From Variovorax sp. TBS-050B (lineage in GTDB: Bacteria; Pseudomonadota; Gammaproteobacteria; Burkholderiales; Burkholderiaceae_C): 64,000 bases of DNA. Of the stretch, positions 8,355 to 17,925 are shown piece by piece. The translations under genes were made by a program, and so were the position numbers. The DNA lies in assembly GCF_029893635.1 (NCBI RefSeq), contig NZ_JARXYR010000002.1, forward strand, positions 2,207,001 to 2,271,000, read 5' to 3'. Below the pieces are notes generated by a model. The model searched no databases and was not told the origin of the DNA. It worked only from the letters and a program-made list of their open reading frames with translations. The first letter of the stretch is position 1. Every line of letters starts with the position of its first letter.

Positions 8355-9227
8355 TTGAAACGTATCCTTCTGTTCGTTCTGACCAACGTGCTGGTCGTCG
8401 CGGTGCTCGGCATCGTCGCCAGCCTGCTCGGCGTCAACCGCTTCCTGACCGCCAACGGGCTGAACCTCACGGCGCTGCTCGGCTTCGCGCTGGTCATGGG
8501 CTTCGGCGGCGCGATCATCTCGCTCCTGATCAGCAAGCCGATGGCGAAGTGGACGACCGGCCTGCACATGATCGACAACCCCCAGACGCCCGACGAGGCC
8601 TGGATCGTCGGCACGGTGCGCAAGTTCGCCGACAAGGCCGGCATCGGCATGCCCGAGGTCGGCATCTTCGAGGGCGAGCCCAATGCCTTCGCGACCGGCG
8701 CGTTCAAGAACTCGTCGCTGGTGGCGGTCTCCACGGGCCTGCTGCAGAACATGACGCGCGAGGAGGTCGAGGCCGTGATCGGCCACGAGGTGGCGCACAT
8801 CGCCAACGGCGACATGGTCACGATGACGCTGATCCAGGGCGTGATGAACACCTTCGTCGTGTTCCTCTCGCGCGTGATCGGCTATGCGGTTGACAGCTTC
8901 CTGCGCCGCGGCGACGACCGCTCCTCGGGCCCGGGCATCGGCTACTACGTGAGCACCATCGTGCTCGACATCGTGCTGGGCTTCGCGGCCGCGATGGTGG
9001 TGGCCTGGTTCTCGCGCCAGCGCGAATTCCGCGCCGACGCCGGATCGGCCGCGCTGATGGGCAACCGCCAGCCGATGGTCAATGCGCTCGCGCGCCTCGG
9101 CGGCCTGCCGGCCGGCGAGCTGCCCAAGGCCGTCGAGGCCATGGGCATCACGGGCAGCATCGGCAAGCTGTTCGCCACGCACCCGCCGATCGAGGAGCGC
9201 ATCGCGGCGCTGCAGAACGCGCGCTGA
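8355..9227 (+). CDS. htpX: Heat-shock membrane metalloprotease HtpX
   Basis: This is an inner-membrane M48 zinc protease in the quality control of misfolded membrane proteins, acting alongside FtsH. The protein has 290 residues, as expected. Two N-terminal membrane spans (about 4-25 and 35-55) precede the zinc motif [11 protein letters not shown] (HExxH near residue 144). Two further hydrophobic stretches follow, and the third zinc ligand is the glutamate in [13 protein letters not shown]. The start is TTG 8355 after ACGGAGAATTCAAC; the [15 protein letters not shown] start is conserved in the family. The sigma-32 promoter at 8295-8322 and terminator at 9249-9281 make it a single-gene unit. 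Confidence 0.96.
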   Translation: MKRILLFVLTNVLVVAVLGIVASLLGVNRFLTANGLNLTALLGFALVMGFGGAIISLLISKPMAKWTTGLHMIDNPQTPDEAWIVGTVRKFADKAGIGMPEVGIFEGEPNAFATGAFKNSSLVAVSTGLLQNMTREEVEAVIGHEVAHIANGDMVTMTLIQGVMNTFVVFLSRVIGYAVDSFLRRGDDRSSGPGIGYYVSTIVLDIVLGFAAAMVVAWFSRQREFRADAGSAALMGNRQPMVNALARLGGLPAGELPKAVEAMGITGSIGKLFATHPPIEERIAALQNAR

Positions 9228-9248
9228 ACGCGGGCTGCAGACGCATCG

Positions 9249-9281
9249 AAAGCCGCCACCTCCGGGTGGCGGCTTTTTTTA
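9249..9281 (+). terminator. Rho-independent terminator of htpX
   Basis: GCCGCCAC and GTGGCGGC form a perfect 8-bp stem around CTCCGG, followed by seven T residues. It also covers the last codons of the convergent proQ-family gene, so it probably separates the two transcripts. Confidence 0.92.
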
Positions 9282-10247
9282 TTGCGCGGCGTCCTCGGCC
9301 GCCGGTGCCGGTGCCTCGGGCGCTGCCGCCGGTGCCGCGGCCGCTTCGCGCTCCTTGCGAGCGCGCTGCAGCGTGCGCGTGACCTCGCCGGGCTTCATGC
9401 CGTACATGTCGGCGAACTCCTGCTCACTGCGGCCGCTGGCCTCGAAGGCGCGCAGCAGCGCCTCGCGCTTGGCGGCCTGGGCAGCCAGCTCGGCCAGCGC
9501 CTCGTCGACCACGGCATTGGCCTTCTCGTCGCGCGAGCGCACGAGCACGGCGTAGGCCTCGCGATCCAGGCCCGAGGCCTCGATTGCGCGCGCGATGCGC
9601 GTCACGAGCTGCGGCCGCAGGTCCTCGCCGGTGCGCTGCGAGCGGCGGCGGTGCAGTTCGAGGATCGCGTGGTGCACATGCTCGGGCGCGACCGGCTCGA
9701 CCGGGTTGCCGTCGAGGTCGTGGCGCTGGTGGCCCGCGGCCACGGCCTCGAGGTAGCGCGTGGAGCGCGCATGCTGGCCCATCGCGATCTTGAGCTCCTC
9801 GGCCTTGAAGACATCGGGATGGCGCGCGAGCAGGTCCTCGTAGACGCCGAGCTTGAGCGGCAGGAAGCGCGCGCCGAACAGCTTCGGATGCAGCTCGAAC
9901 AGGCGTTCGAGCACCGGGTTGACCTTGCGCTGCGGGCGCTCGGGCTGCGACGGCTGTTGTTGCTGCTGCTGCGCCTTCGCTGCGCCCTCGGGCGCGCGCG
10001 GGCCGCCGCCCTGGCCGCCCGGGCCACGCTGAGGCTTCTGCGGCCGGCGGCGCGGGTTGTTGCGCTGCTGCGCCTGGCCGTCGCCGCGCGGCGCGCGTTC
10101 GGCCGCGGCATCGCCTGCCGTGTCGCCGGCCTCCGCGGTCTCGGCGCCGCCGCGCAGCTGCTGCTGCAACTGCGTGGCGAGGTCGGGGCGGGGTCCGCGC
10201 GGCTTGCGCGCATTCGTCTTCGAGTCGGTGGTGGAGGCGTCGGTCAT
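9279..10247 (-). CDS. ProQ/FinO-family RNA chaperone
   Basis: This is a putative post-transcriptional regulator that binds structured RNAs. Of 322 residues, the first 110 are disordered and rich in Gln, Pro, Arg and Gly, including a six-glutamine run. Residues of about 112-225 form the FinO/ProQ domain (NPVLERLFELHPKLFGARFLPLKLGVYEDL, then ALGQ-like MGQHARSTRYLEAVAAGHQRHDLDG). The C-terminal part contains a helix-turn-helix-like stretch (SEQEFADMYGMKPGEVTRTLQRARKE) and ends in an Ala/Pro/Glu tail. Convergent with htpX. The domain is secure; naming it proQ proper would be an over-reach because such proteins are multiple in this group. Confidence 0.88.
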   Translation of the reverse strand: MTDASTTDSKTNARKPRGPRPDLATQLQQQLRGGAETAEAGDTAGDAAAERAPRGDGQAQQRNNPRRRPQKPQRGPGGQGGGPRAPEGAAKAQQQQQQPSQPERPQRKVNPVLERLFELHPKLFGARFLPLKLGVYEDLLARHPDVFKAEELKIAMGQHARSTRYLEAVAAGHQRHDLDGNPVEPVAPEHVHHAILELHRRRSQRTGEDLRPQLVTRIARAIEASGLDREAYAVLVRSRDEKANAVVDEALAELAAQAAKREALLRAFEASGRSEQEFADMYGMKPGEVTRTLQRARKEREAAAAPAAAPEAPAPAAEDAAQ

Positions 10248-10319
10248 GCTCGGAATTCGGCGCGGTGCGCGATGCTGGAGGAAAAGGATGGAAAGTCGGT
10301 GGGTCCGGCGACGGGCGCG

Positions 10320-10946
10320 TCAGCGCGGCCGGTACATCTTGAACAGATTGTCGGGCCCGATCTCGAAGTAGTCGGCCGGGCCGCCGCCGCGCAGGATCGG
10401 CCGCGCCGCGGCGGTGTCGTAGATGCCCTCGCGCAGCAGCGTTCGCGCGATGTGCACGCCCACCACCTCGCCGAGCACCAGCCAGGTCTCGACGGCGCGG
10501 CCGTCGGCGGCCTGCAGCTGCACGATCTGGGTCAGCCGGCATTCGAAGGACACCGGGCTTTCGGCCACGCGCGGGGCCGCGATGCAGCGCGAAGGCGCGG
10601 GCGTGAGGCCCGCGAGCGCGAACTCGTCGACCTCGGGCGGCACCGTGGCGCAGCTCTGGTTCATCGGCTCGGCGAGCGCGCGCGTCGCGAGGTTCCAGCC
10701 GAACTCGCCGGTCTCGCGGATGTTGCGCAGGCTGTCCTTGGCGCCGATGCTCGCGAAGCCCACGATCGGCGGCGTGTAGTTGAAGCCGTTGAAGAAGCTG
10801 TAGGGCGCGAGGTTGAGCACGCCCGCCGCGTCGCGCGAGGAGATCCAGCCGATCGGCCGCGGACCGACGATCGCATTGAAGGGATCGTGCGGCAGGCCGT
10901 GGCCGCGCGCGGGCTCGTAGAAGTGGAAGCGCTCGTCGTCCTGCAT
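10320..10946 (-). CDS. Flavin reductase-like FMN-binding protein
   Basis: This is a 208-residue member of the flavin reductase (Flavin_Reduct) family, which binds FMN and reduces it with NAD(P)H or acts as an FMN oxidoreductase. Characteristic segments are GPRPIGWISSRDAAGVLNLAPYSFFNGFNYTPPIVGF near the N-terminus and SPVSFECRLTQIVQL near the middle. It lies just downstream of the FAD-dependent oxidoreductase gene, in the same direction with a 20-bp gap, so the two may share a transcript and a flavin-related role. The substrate is unknown. Confidence 0.88.
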   Translation of the reverse strand: MQDDERFHFYEPARGHGLPHDPFNAIVGPRPIGWISSRDAAGVLNLAPYSFFNGFNYTPPIVGFASIGAKDSLRNIRETGEFGWNLATRALAEPMNQSCATVPPEVDEFALAGLTPAPSRCIAAPRVAESPVSFECRLTQIVQLQAADGRAVETWLVLGEVVGVHIARTLLREGIYDTAAARPILRGGGPADYFEIGPDNLFKMYRPR

Positions 10947-10966
10947 GCGGGCCGTCCGGTTGGGGG

Positions 10967-12634
10967 TCAGTGCGCGGCGGCGCGCTGCCGCTCGGCCTCG
11001 GCCTGCAGGCTGCGCGCCACGGCTTCGGCGACCTTGATGCCGTCCACGCCGGCCGAGAGGATGCCGCCCGCGTAGCTCGCGCCTTCGCCGGCCGGGTAGA
11101 GGCCGCGCACGTTGAGGCTCTGGAAGTCGTCGCCACGCGTGATGCGGATCGGCGACGAGGTGCGCGTCTCCACGCCCGTGAGCACCGCATCGTGCAGGTC
11201 GAAGCCCTTGATCTTGCGGCCGAAGGCGGGGAAGGCCTCGCGCATCGCCTCGATGGCATAGGCCGGCAGTGCCTGGTGCAGGTCGCCGGGCGTCACGCCG
11301 GGCTTGTACGAGGGCAGCACGCTGCCGAGCGCGGTCGAGGGCCGGCCGGCGATGAAGTCGCCCACCAGCTGGCCCGGCGCGCGGTAGTCGCCGCCGCCGA
11401 GCACGAAGGCGTTGCTCTCGAGCTGGCGCTGCAGCGCGATGCCCGCGAGCGCGTCGCCCTGGGCGCCGTTCTCCCAGCCCGGGAAGTCGCGCGGGTCGAT
11501 GCCCACCACGATGCCGGCATTGGCGTTGCGCTCGTTGCGCGAGTACTGGCTCATGCCGTTGGTGACCACGCGGCCCGGCTCGCTGGTGGCGGCCACCACC
11601 GTGCCGCCGGGGCACATGCAGAAGCTGTAGACCGAGCGGCCGTTGCTCGCGTGATGCACCAGCTTGTAGTCGGCCGCGCCGAGCAGCGGATCGCCCGCAT
11701 GGCGGCCCCAGCGCGCGCGGTCGATCAGGCCCTGCGGATGCTCGACGCGGAAGCCGATGGAGAAGGGCTTGGCCTCGATGTGCACGCCACGCGCATGCAG
11801 CATCGCGAAGGTGTCGCGCGAGCTGTGGCCGAGCGCCATCACCACGTGGTCGGCGCGCAGCTCGCTCGAAAGGCCCGTGGCCTGGTCGCGCACGGTCAGG
11901 CCGCGCAGGTGTCCGTTTTCGATGTGCACGTCGGTCACGCGCTGCTCGAAGCGGATCTCGCCGCCGAGCGCCACGATCTGCTCGCGGATGTTCTCGACCA
12001 CCTTCACGAGCTTGAAGGTGCCGATGTGGGGATGCGCGACGTAGAGGATCTCGGGCGGCGCGCCGGCCTTCACGAATTCCTCCATCACCTTGCGGCCGAG
12101 GAAGCGCGGGTCCTTGATCTGGCTGTAGAGCTTGCCGTCCGAGAAGGTGCCGGCGCCGCCTTCGCCGAACTGCACGTTCGACTCGGGGTTCAGCGTGCTC
12201 TTGCGCCACAGGCCCCAGGTGTCGCGGGTGCGCTGACGCACCGTCTTGCCGCGTTCGAGCACGATCGGGCGGAAGCCCATCTTCGCGAGCATCAGCGCGG
12301 CGAAGATGCCGCAGGGCCCGAAGCCGATCACCACGGGCCGCGGCGCGCCCTCGGGCGCGTGCACCGGCGGCAGGTAACGCATGTCGGGTGCGGGCTGGAC
12401 GTGCGGGTTGGCGGCATGCCTGGCGAGCAGGCCGGCCTCGGTCGCGTCGTCGGCGAGCTGCACGTCGCAGATGTAGACCGTGAGCAGCTCGGCCTTGCGC
12501 GCATCGAAGCTGCGCTTGTAGACCGTGTGGGAGGCGATCGCCTCGATGGGAAGGTCGAGCGTCCTGGCGATCAGCGCAGGCAGCGCCTCGGACGCGTGGT
12601 CGAGCGGGAGTTTGAGTTCGGAGATTCTCAGCAT
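10967..12634 (-). CDS. NAD(P)/FAD-dependent oxidoreductase (COG2509 type)
   Basis: This is a 555-residue flavoprotein of the uncharacterised COG2509 dehydrogenase group. After a 95-residue N-terminal ferredoxin-like domain comes the FAD-binding Rossmann motif PVVIGFGPCGIFAALMLAKMGFRPIVLERG. The middle holds NVQFGEGGAGTFSDGKLYSQIKDP, and the C-terminus holds the second FAD-contact motif GLYPAGEGASYAGGILSAGVDGIKVAEAVA. Length and order match the family. In the minus-strand spacer before ATG a TGATAAA-like -10 can be seen. The function of the family is not established; no substrate is assigned. Confidence 0.9.
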   Translation of the reverse strand: MLRISELKLPLDHASEALPALIARTLDLPIEAIASHTVYKRSFDARKAELLTVYICDVQLADDATEAGLLARHAANPHVQPAPDMRYLPPVHAPEGAPRPVVIGFGPCGIFAALMLAKMGFRPIVLERGKTVRQRTRDTWGLWRKSTLNPESNVQFGEGGAGTFSDGKLYSQIKDPRFLGRKVMEEFVKAGAPPEILYVAHPHIGTFKLVKVVENIREQIVALGGEIRFEQRVTDVHIENGHLRGLTVRDQATGLSSELRADHVVMALGHSSRDTFAMLHARGVHIEAKPFSIGFRVEHPQGLIDRARWGRHAGDPLLGAADYKLVHHASNGRSVYSFCMCPGGTVVAATSEPGRVVTNGMSQYSRNERNANAGIVVGIDPRDFPGWENGAQGDALAGIALQRQLESNAFVLGGGDYRAPGQLVGDFIAGRPSTALGSVLPSYKPGVTPGDLHQALPAYAIEAMREAFPAFGRKIKGFDLHDAVLTGVETRTSSPIRITRGDDFQSLNVRGLYPAGEGASYAGGILSAGVDGIKVAEAVARSLQAEAERQRAAAH

Positions 12635-12705
12635 GGCGTGGGGCTTGTGTTTATCAAGCAGACCGCGGATTTTAGTCGGTGGGCTTTGAGACCGGGACCG
12701 GACCG

Positions 12706-12811
12706 CCGGACGCAGAGGACGCGAAGGTTGCGCGAAGGACGCGAAAGGAGAAAAACAAAAAATGGTTTTCTTTCGCGCCCTTCGCGCAACCTTCGCGCCT
12801 TTCGCGTCCGG
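12706..12811 (-). terminator. Long hairpin built of GACGCGAA-type repeats downstream of cysK
   Basis: Arms 12706-12746 and 12771-12811 (41 nt each) pair with 36 Watson-Crick pairs, plus three G-U and two mismatches when read as minus-strand RNA. The 24-nt loop is A-rich on the plus strand and U-rich on the minus strand. Each arm consists of three or four iterations of a GCGAAGGNC-like unit. It starts about 20 bp past the cysK stop, where it may end transcription or protect the 3' end. Similar repeats are, from memory, dispersed in Comamonadaceae genomes. Confidence 0.65.
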
Positions 12812-12831
12812 TCAGCCCACTTTCGACGGCC

Positions 12832-13752
<921 letters not shown>

Positions 13753-13858
13753 GTTGCGATCTCCTTGGATGCGGGGGTGGTCGGAAATGCAGGGGACGGA
13801 CGGGGCATTGTCCGTGGGAAACCCGCGCCGTCCCAGCGCCTCAACGCAGAATGCATGC

Positions 13859-14386
13859 ATGAAGCTGATATTCATCCACGGGCCGGTTGCCTCCGGCAAG
13901 CTGACGGTCGCGCGGGCGCTGGGGGCGCTCACGGGCTTCGCCGTCTTCCACAACCATCTGGTCGTCGATGCGGTCGGCGCGGTGTTCCCGTTCGGTTCCG
14001 AAAGCTTCGTGAAGCTGCGCGAACAGATGTGGCTCGCGACGATGCGCGAAGCGGCCGCCGTCGGGCGCTCGACGATCTTCACCTTCGCGCCGGAGCCGAC
14101 CGTGGCGGCCGATTTCCCGCGGCGCGCGGTCGAGGCCGTCGCAGCCGGGGGCGGCAGCACCCACTTCGTTCGGCTGACGATCTCGCGCGCCGGACAGGAG
14201 CGGCGCATCGACACCGCGAGCCGGGCCGAGTTCGGCAAGCTGCGCTCGCTGGAACTGCTGCGCCGGCTCCGCGACGATTTCGAGCGCGCCGAACGCGCGA
14301 TGCCGCCCGGCGAGCTGGTGATCGACACCGAAGCCGTCGAGCCGCAGGAGGCGGCGCGCGACATTGCGCGCGTGCTCGCGCTGTAG
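13859..14386 (+). CDS. Small P-loop kinase-like protein (shikimate kinase-like fold)
   Basis: This is a 175-residue protein starting [19 protein letters not shown]. The P-loop is complete except that the usual Ser/Thr after the lysine is Leu, with Thr one position later. No family-specific substrate motif is recognised. It resembles unassigned AAA/shikimate kinase-like proteins in structure only. ATG 13859 has no clear ribosome-binding site. It precedes rnpB in the same direction; the rnpB promoter lies just past its stop. Confidence 0.7.
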   Translation: MKLIFIHGPVASGKLTVARALGALTGFAVFHNHLVVDAVGAVFPFGSESFVKLREQMWLATMREAAAVGRSTIFTFAPEPTVAADFPRRAVEAVAAGGGSTHFVRLTISRAGQERRIDTASRAEFGKLRSLELLRRLRDDFERAERAMPPGELVIDTEAVEPQEAARDIARVLAL

Positions 14387-14398
14387 GCCGCATGCTGC

Positions 14399-14404
14399 GA
14401 TAAT
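14399..14404 (+). promoter_or_regulatory. -10 element of rnpB
   Basis: GATAAT lies seven bases before the first paired base of RNase P RNA, the expected distance to the transcription start. No good -35 is visible. Confidence 0.6.
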
Positions 14405-14411
14405 CCCGCCC

Positions 14412-14751
14412 GTGAAGCACGCCAGACCGCCGCTGGTGCAAGTGCCGAAAGGCCGCACTGGAGGAACGTCCGGACTGCACAGGACAGCGCAGGAGCTAAC
14501 GGCTCTCCACCGTGAGGTGAGGATCAGAGCAACAGAGACGAGTCCCGGGGGAGTGCCGCAAGGCAGACCACCGGGGGTGAAACGGGCAATCTCTGCGCGC
14601 AGCAACACCAAGTAGGCCAGTTTCGAGGTGGTTCCGCTGAGCTGGCGGGTAGGTGGCATCGAGCCGTCTGGTGACAGGCGGCCCAGAGTAATGGCGGTCA
14701 CGTCGAGGGCAACTTCGACGCACAGAATCCGGCTTATCGGCGGGCTTCACA
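14412..14751 (+). ncRNA. rnpB: RNase P RNA (bacterial type A)
   Basis: This is the catalytic RNA that trims the 5' leaders of precursor tRNAs, working with RnpA. The ends pair to form helix P1: GTGAAGCACGCC at 14412-14423 against GGCGGGCTTCAC at 14739-14750, with one mismatch. The conserved core appears in order: GAGGAACGTCCGGAC (14461 on), AGAGTAATGGCGGTCACG (about 14685-14702) and CACAGAATCCGGCTTAT (about 14721-14737). Length (about 340 nt) is typical. A T-rich run (CTTTTCTTCTTTTT) follows the 3' end and may serve in termination. Confidence 0.95.
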
Positions 14752-14802
14752 CTTTTCTTCTTTTTCCGGCGCGGCGCGGCGCAGGGCACGCGCCGCGCTC
14801 GC

Positions 14803-15342
14803 TCAGCCTCGGCAGCGCTTGTTCAGGTCCGCGCCGATCTGCACCGTGAGGTTGTGCAGCGCGGCATCGAAGGCCTGCTGGATCTCGGACTCGGACGAGG
14901 ACCAGTTCATCGAGTCGTCGAAGCCGCGGTAGGTCCTGGTTGCCGCGCCCGCGGCGTCCGGCGGGAATTGCACCCGCACCACGAGGTTGGCCGATTTCAA
15001 CGTGAGGAGGCCGTGCACATAGGCCTTCAGCACCGTGATGCGGATCGCCGGCGCGGCATCGGGCGTGTAGCCGGGCATCGAGGCGATGCCGTTCCTGAGC
15101 CATTCGTCGAAGCCCGCACCGTCGACGTGCGTGCGCCCCATCTGGCCAAGGCTCTGCGCGTCGCGGCGATCGTCGATGCCGCCCAGCGAGAACGCGCAGG
15201 CCGGCGTCGCCGCCGTGGCGCCTTGCGGAGCGCCCGCGCCCGGGCGCCGCAGGCCCGCCACCCGGTCCGAGGCGCACCCGCTCGCGAGCAGCAAGGCCGC
15301 CAGCGCCGCGCAGGCGGCGCGGCGCCCACGGGAGTGCCTCAC
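14803..15342 (-). CDS. Putative lipoprotein, uncharacterised
   Basis: A 179-residue product with a lipoprotein signal (ALAALLLASGCASD; lipobox LASGC). The mature part includes FDEWLRNGIASMPGY and a segment of predicted beta strands (IRITVLKAYVHGLLTLKSANLVVRVQF). Starting at GTG 15342, it overlaps the upstream lipoprotein gene's stop by 4 bp (GTGA), so the pair is coupled. I do not recognise the family. The alternation of a conserved N-terminal region and a SSESEIQQAFDAAL C-terminus suggests an envelope complex subunit, but that is a guess. Confidence 0.7.
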   Translation of the reverse strand: MRHSRGRRAACAALAALLLASGCASDRVAGLRRPGAGAPQGATAATPACAFSLGGIDDRRDAQSLGQMGRTHVDGAGFDEWLRNGIASMPGYTPDAAPAIRITVLKAYVHGLLTLKSANLVVRVQFPPDAAGAATRTYRGFDDSMNWSSSESEIQQAFDAALHNLTVQIGADLNKRCRG

Positions 15343-16385
15343 TTTGCCGGCGCGTCCGAGGTCGCCTGCATGGCCGCCACAGCCGGTGCCGCTGGAGCCG
15401 CCGGCGCGGCAGCCGCCACGCTGGCCAGCGCCGCGTCGAAGTTCAGCGAGCCGTCCGGATAGCGCAGCAGCCGGCCCGTGCTGCCCTGGGCCACCAGGTT
15501 GGCCTTCAGGCCGGGCGGAACACTGACCTGTGCCGTGGCCGACGCATAGACGGGATGCCTGCCCTGCAGATCCGCCGCCAGCAGCGCGGCCGACTGCGCG
15601 ATCGCGTCCTGCAGCGCGAGCTTCAGCATGCGCGCGCCATCGGCCTTCCATGCCGCGATGTTCTTCGTCGCGTCGTCGCTCGCGGCGGGGTGCTTCGCGC
15701 GGTAGACGATGCTGCTGCGGTAGCTCGCGTTCTGCAGCGCGAGCACGGGTTCCGACGAGGTGGTGGGCAAAGCGGCCGGCAGCTTGGCGGCTTCGCGCGC
15801 GGCGGTTCCGCGCGGGTAGAGCAGGCCGCGCGACGAGACCTCCAGCGTCGAGAAATCGGTCGAGAGGTGATAGTCGAGATTGACGAACATCACCGCATTC
15901 GAACGCGAGGCCTTGAAGGTCTTTTCATAGGCCTCCGTGGTGGTGGTCTTGGTGACGGTCACGCCGGTATCCGCCAGCCGCACCCCGGGCACAGCCTGCA
16001 GCTCCTGTGCGAGCGACTCGCGCATGAGCTGGTCGAAATTCAGGTCGACCAGTTCGTCCTTGAGCGGACGGACGCTCTCCTCGGCCGCCTTGGCGCGCGT
16101 GGCGTTGACGCTCGCGTCGACCGCGCCCATCGCGCCGCCGCAGGCCGCGGCCAGCAGGATGCCCAGGCCCGGAACGGCGCCACAGGCTGCGGCGCCCGTC
16201 GCCCCCGCATTGGAGCGCACGAAGGTGGCGTACAGCTCGGGCTGCCGGATGCCGAGGTTGACCTCGACCGGCTGCAGCGCGACCAGGACTTCGCGTTTGA
16301 CGGGCTGGGTGGCCGGCAGGTGCGAGCAACCGGCAAGGATGAACGATGCCAGCACCGGAATGGCGGCGCCGCGGATGGCGAACAT
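15339..16385 (-). CDS. Putative lipoprotein with glycine-zipper-like segment, uncharacterised
   Basis: A 348-residue product with a lipobox (FILAGCSH) at residues 16-20. Around residues 60-95 is a small-residue, hydrophobic stretch (GATGAAACGAVPGLGILLAAACGGAMGAV) resembling a glycine-zipper membrane segment. The remainder is mixed alpha/beta and the last 40 residues are Ala/Pro-rich. Its 3' end overlaps the next lipoprotein gene, indicating joint expression. ATG 16385 follows AGGGAAACAACC. The family is not recognised; an outer-membrane location is inferred from the lipobox. Confidence 0.72.
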   Translation of the reverse strand: MFAIRGAAIPVLASFILAGCSHLPATQPVKREVLVALQPVEVNLGIRQPELYATFVRSNAGATGAAACGAVPGLGILLAAACGGAMGAVDASVNATRAKAAEESVRPLKDELVDLNFDQLMRESLAQELQAVPGVRLADTGVTVTKTTTTEAYEKTFKASRSNAVMFVNLDYHLSTDFSTLEVSSRGLLYPRGTAAREAAKLPAALPTTSSEPVLALQNASYRSSIVYRAKHPAASDDATKNIAAWKADGARMLKLALQDAIAQSAALLAADLQGRHPVYASATAQVSVPPGLKANLVAQGSTGRLLRYPDGSLNFDAALASVAAAAPAAPAAPAVAAMQATSDAPAK

Positions 16386-16610
16386 GGTTGTTTCCCTCGA
16401 ACAGATGGATCGAATCCATCGCCTCACCCCGCTTCTCTCGCGGGATGCCCTCAGGCGATGAAGCGTCGGCCGGGCTTTGGTCGCCTCTGGCCGGCGAGGA
16501 TCGTACATGCTGTTACGACGTTGTGGTGCGCAGATCGCACGGACATGCCGCATTCGTGCGGAAATGCGCATCCGCTCGGCGTGGTTTCCGCCGCTGCGGG
16601 CCGTGCCTGC

Positions 16611-17165
16611 TCAGCGCGTGAACAACCACCCGCCCTTCGGCTGCCGCGTGAGCTCGTGGCGCCGCACCGCGCTTTCCTCGCCGTCGTCGCCGACGTAGAC
16701 CACCTCGAAGCGCAGCCGCTTCGGCGTGACCATCTTCCAGTTCTGGATGCGCTTGACCGTCACGCAGGCGGTGCGGTCGTGGTACTGCATGCTGGCCATG
16801 GGGCCGCCCTGGAAGCCGCTGCCGTCGAACAGCCGGCCGGGCGCGGCGAAGGGGTTGAGCACGGCGCCGTTGCGGGCGGTGATGCAGCCTTCGGTGCGCA
16901 CGAAGGACTCGATGGTGGGCGCGGCGCTCTGCACCGCGCGCGCCACGGCCGGGCTCGGCGGCTTGGCGACGATCGCTTCGCGGATGCGCTCCACCTGTTC
17001 CTCGGTGATCGGCGCGAGGCCGCTGGGCGACACCACCGGCGGCGGCGCGGGCGGCGGTGGCGGTTCGCTCGAGGGCAGCAGCGGCGCGAGGTAGCTGCAG
17101 CCTGCGAGCGCGAGGGGAACGACGGTGCAGGCCGCCGCGGCAGCGCGCCCGGATCCGAACTTCAT
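16611..17165 (-). CDS. Proline-rich putative lipoprotein, uncharacterised
   Basis: A 184-residue product with signal peptide and lipobox (LALAGCSY), followed by a proline-rich spacer (residues of about 30-48) that probably extends through the periplasmic side. A compact domain follows with two cysteines (EGCITARNG and RTACVTVKR) that could form a disulfide. The C-terminus (LRFEVVYVGDDGEESAVRRHELTRQPKGGWLF) looks like beta structure. AGGAGGCAAAGCC precedes ATG 17165. About 225 bp without a gene separates it from the neighbouring lipoprotein operon. No family recognised. Confidence 0.72.
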   Translation of the reverse strand: MKFGSGRAAAAACTVVPLALAGCSYLAPLLPSSEPPPPPAPPPVVSPSGLAPITEEQVERIREAIVAKPPSPAVARAVQSAAPTIESFVRTEGCITARNGAVLNPFAAPGRLFDGSGFQGGPMASMQYHDRTACVTVKRIQNWKMVTPKRLRFEVVYVGDDGEESAVRRHELTRQPKGGWLFTR

Positions 17166-17208
17166 GGCTTTGCCTCCTTGTTCCATTCCCTGAACGCGTC
17201 CTCGGTGC

Positions 17209-17925
17209 TCAGAAACGTTCGTGCGGCGACAGGTAGCGCCATTGCCCGGGCAGCAGCCCGGCCAGCGGCACGCGGCCGATGCGGATGCGGCGCATCGCGA
17301 GGATGCGCAGCCCGGCCTGGTCGCACAGGTGCGCGATCTGGCCCGGCCGCGGGCCCTTGATCGCGAAGCGCAGGCCGGTGCGGTCGTCGGCCTGGCGGCC
17401 GATGCTCACGCGCGCGGGCGAGCGCTCGAAGCGCGCGAGCTGCTCGGGGCCGACGGGGCCGGCCACGTCGACCATCACCTCGTGCTCGAGGATGCCTGCG
17501 TCTTCCTGCAGCTTGCGCTCGATGCGCCATTCCTGCGTGTAGACGACCAGTCCGCTCGCGCCGGCTTCGAGCGGCGTCATGCAGCGCTGCGCCCGCGCAT
17601 GCGCGGGCAGGAAGCGCAGGCCCGCACGCTCGGGCTCGTGGTGGTTGGCGGCGAGCAGCAGCTGGTGCGCGCCGTCGGTCGGCATGCCGGCGGGCTTGTG
17701 CAGCAGCAGCGTGACGGGCACCACTGGCTCCGGCCTGGCGCCGGCCTCGATCTCGACCTGCTGGTGCGCCAGCACGCGCGACTGCGGCAGCAGCGCCGGC
17801 GCGCCGTCGACCCGCACCGCGCCGTTCTCGATCAGCAGCTCGGCCTCGCGGCGCGAACAGCCCGCCAGCGCGGCCACGCGCTTGGCCAGCCGCACGCCTT
17901 CGGTATCCCCGGAGGTGCCGCTCAT
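17209..17925 (-). CDS. RsuA/RluF-like pseudouridine synthase with altered catalytic motif
   Basis: A 238-residue protein with an N-terminal S4 RNA-binding domain (residues of about 11-58, RLAKRVAALAGCSRREAELLIENGAVRVDG) and an RsuA-type synthase domain (LLLHKPAGMPTD). In active members of this superfamily the catalytic aspartate sits in the pattern L-D-x-x-(T/A)-S-G-L. Here the matching text is LEAGASGL, so the aspartate appears to be glutamate. The rest of the domain is intact. It overlaps the upstream Nudix/MBL gene by 4 bp (ATGA). It may still bind RNA; activity is doubtful. Confidence 0.82.
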   Translation of the reverse strand: MSGTSGDTEGVRLAKRVAALAGCSRREAELLIENGAVRVDGAPALLPQSRVLAHQQVEIEAGARPEPVVPVTLLLHKPAGMPTDGAHQLLLAANHHEPERAGLRFLPAHARAQRCMTPLEAGASGLVVYTQEWRIERKLQEDAGILEHEVMVDVAGPVGPEQLARFERSPARVSIGRQADDRTGLRFAIKGPRPGQIAHLCDQAGLRILAMRRIRIGRVPLAGLLPGQWRYLSPHERF

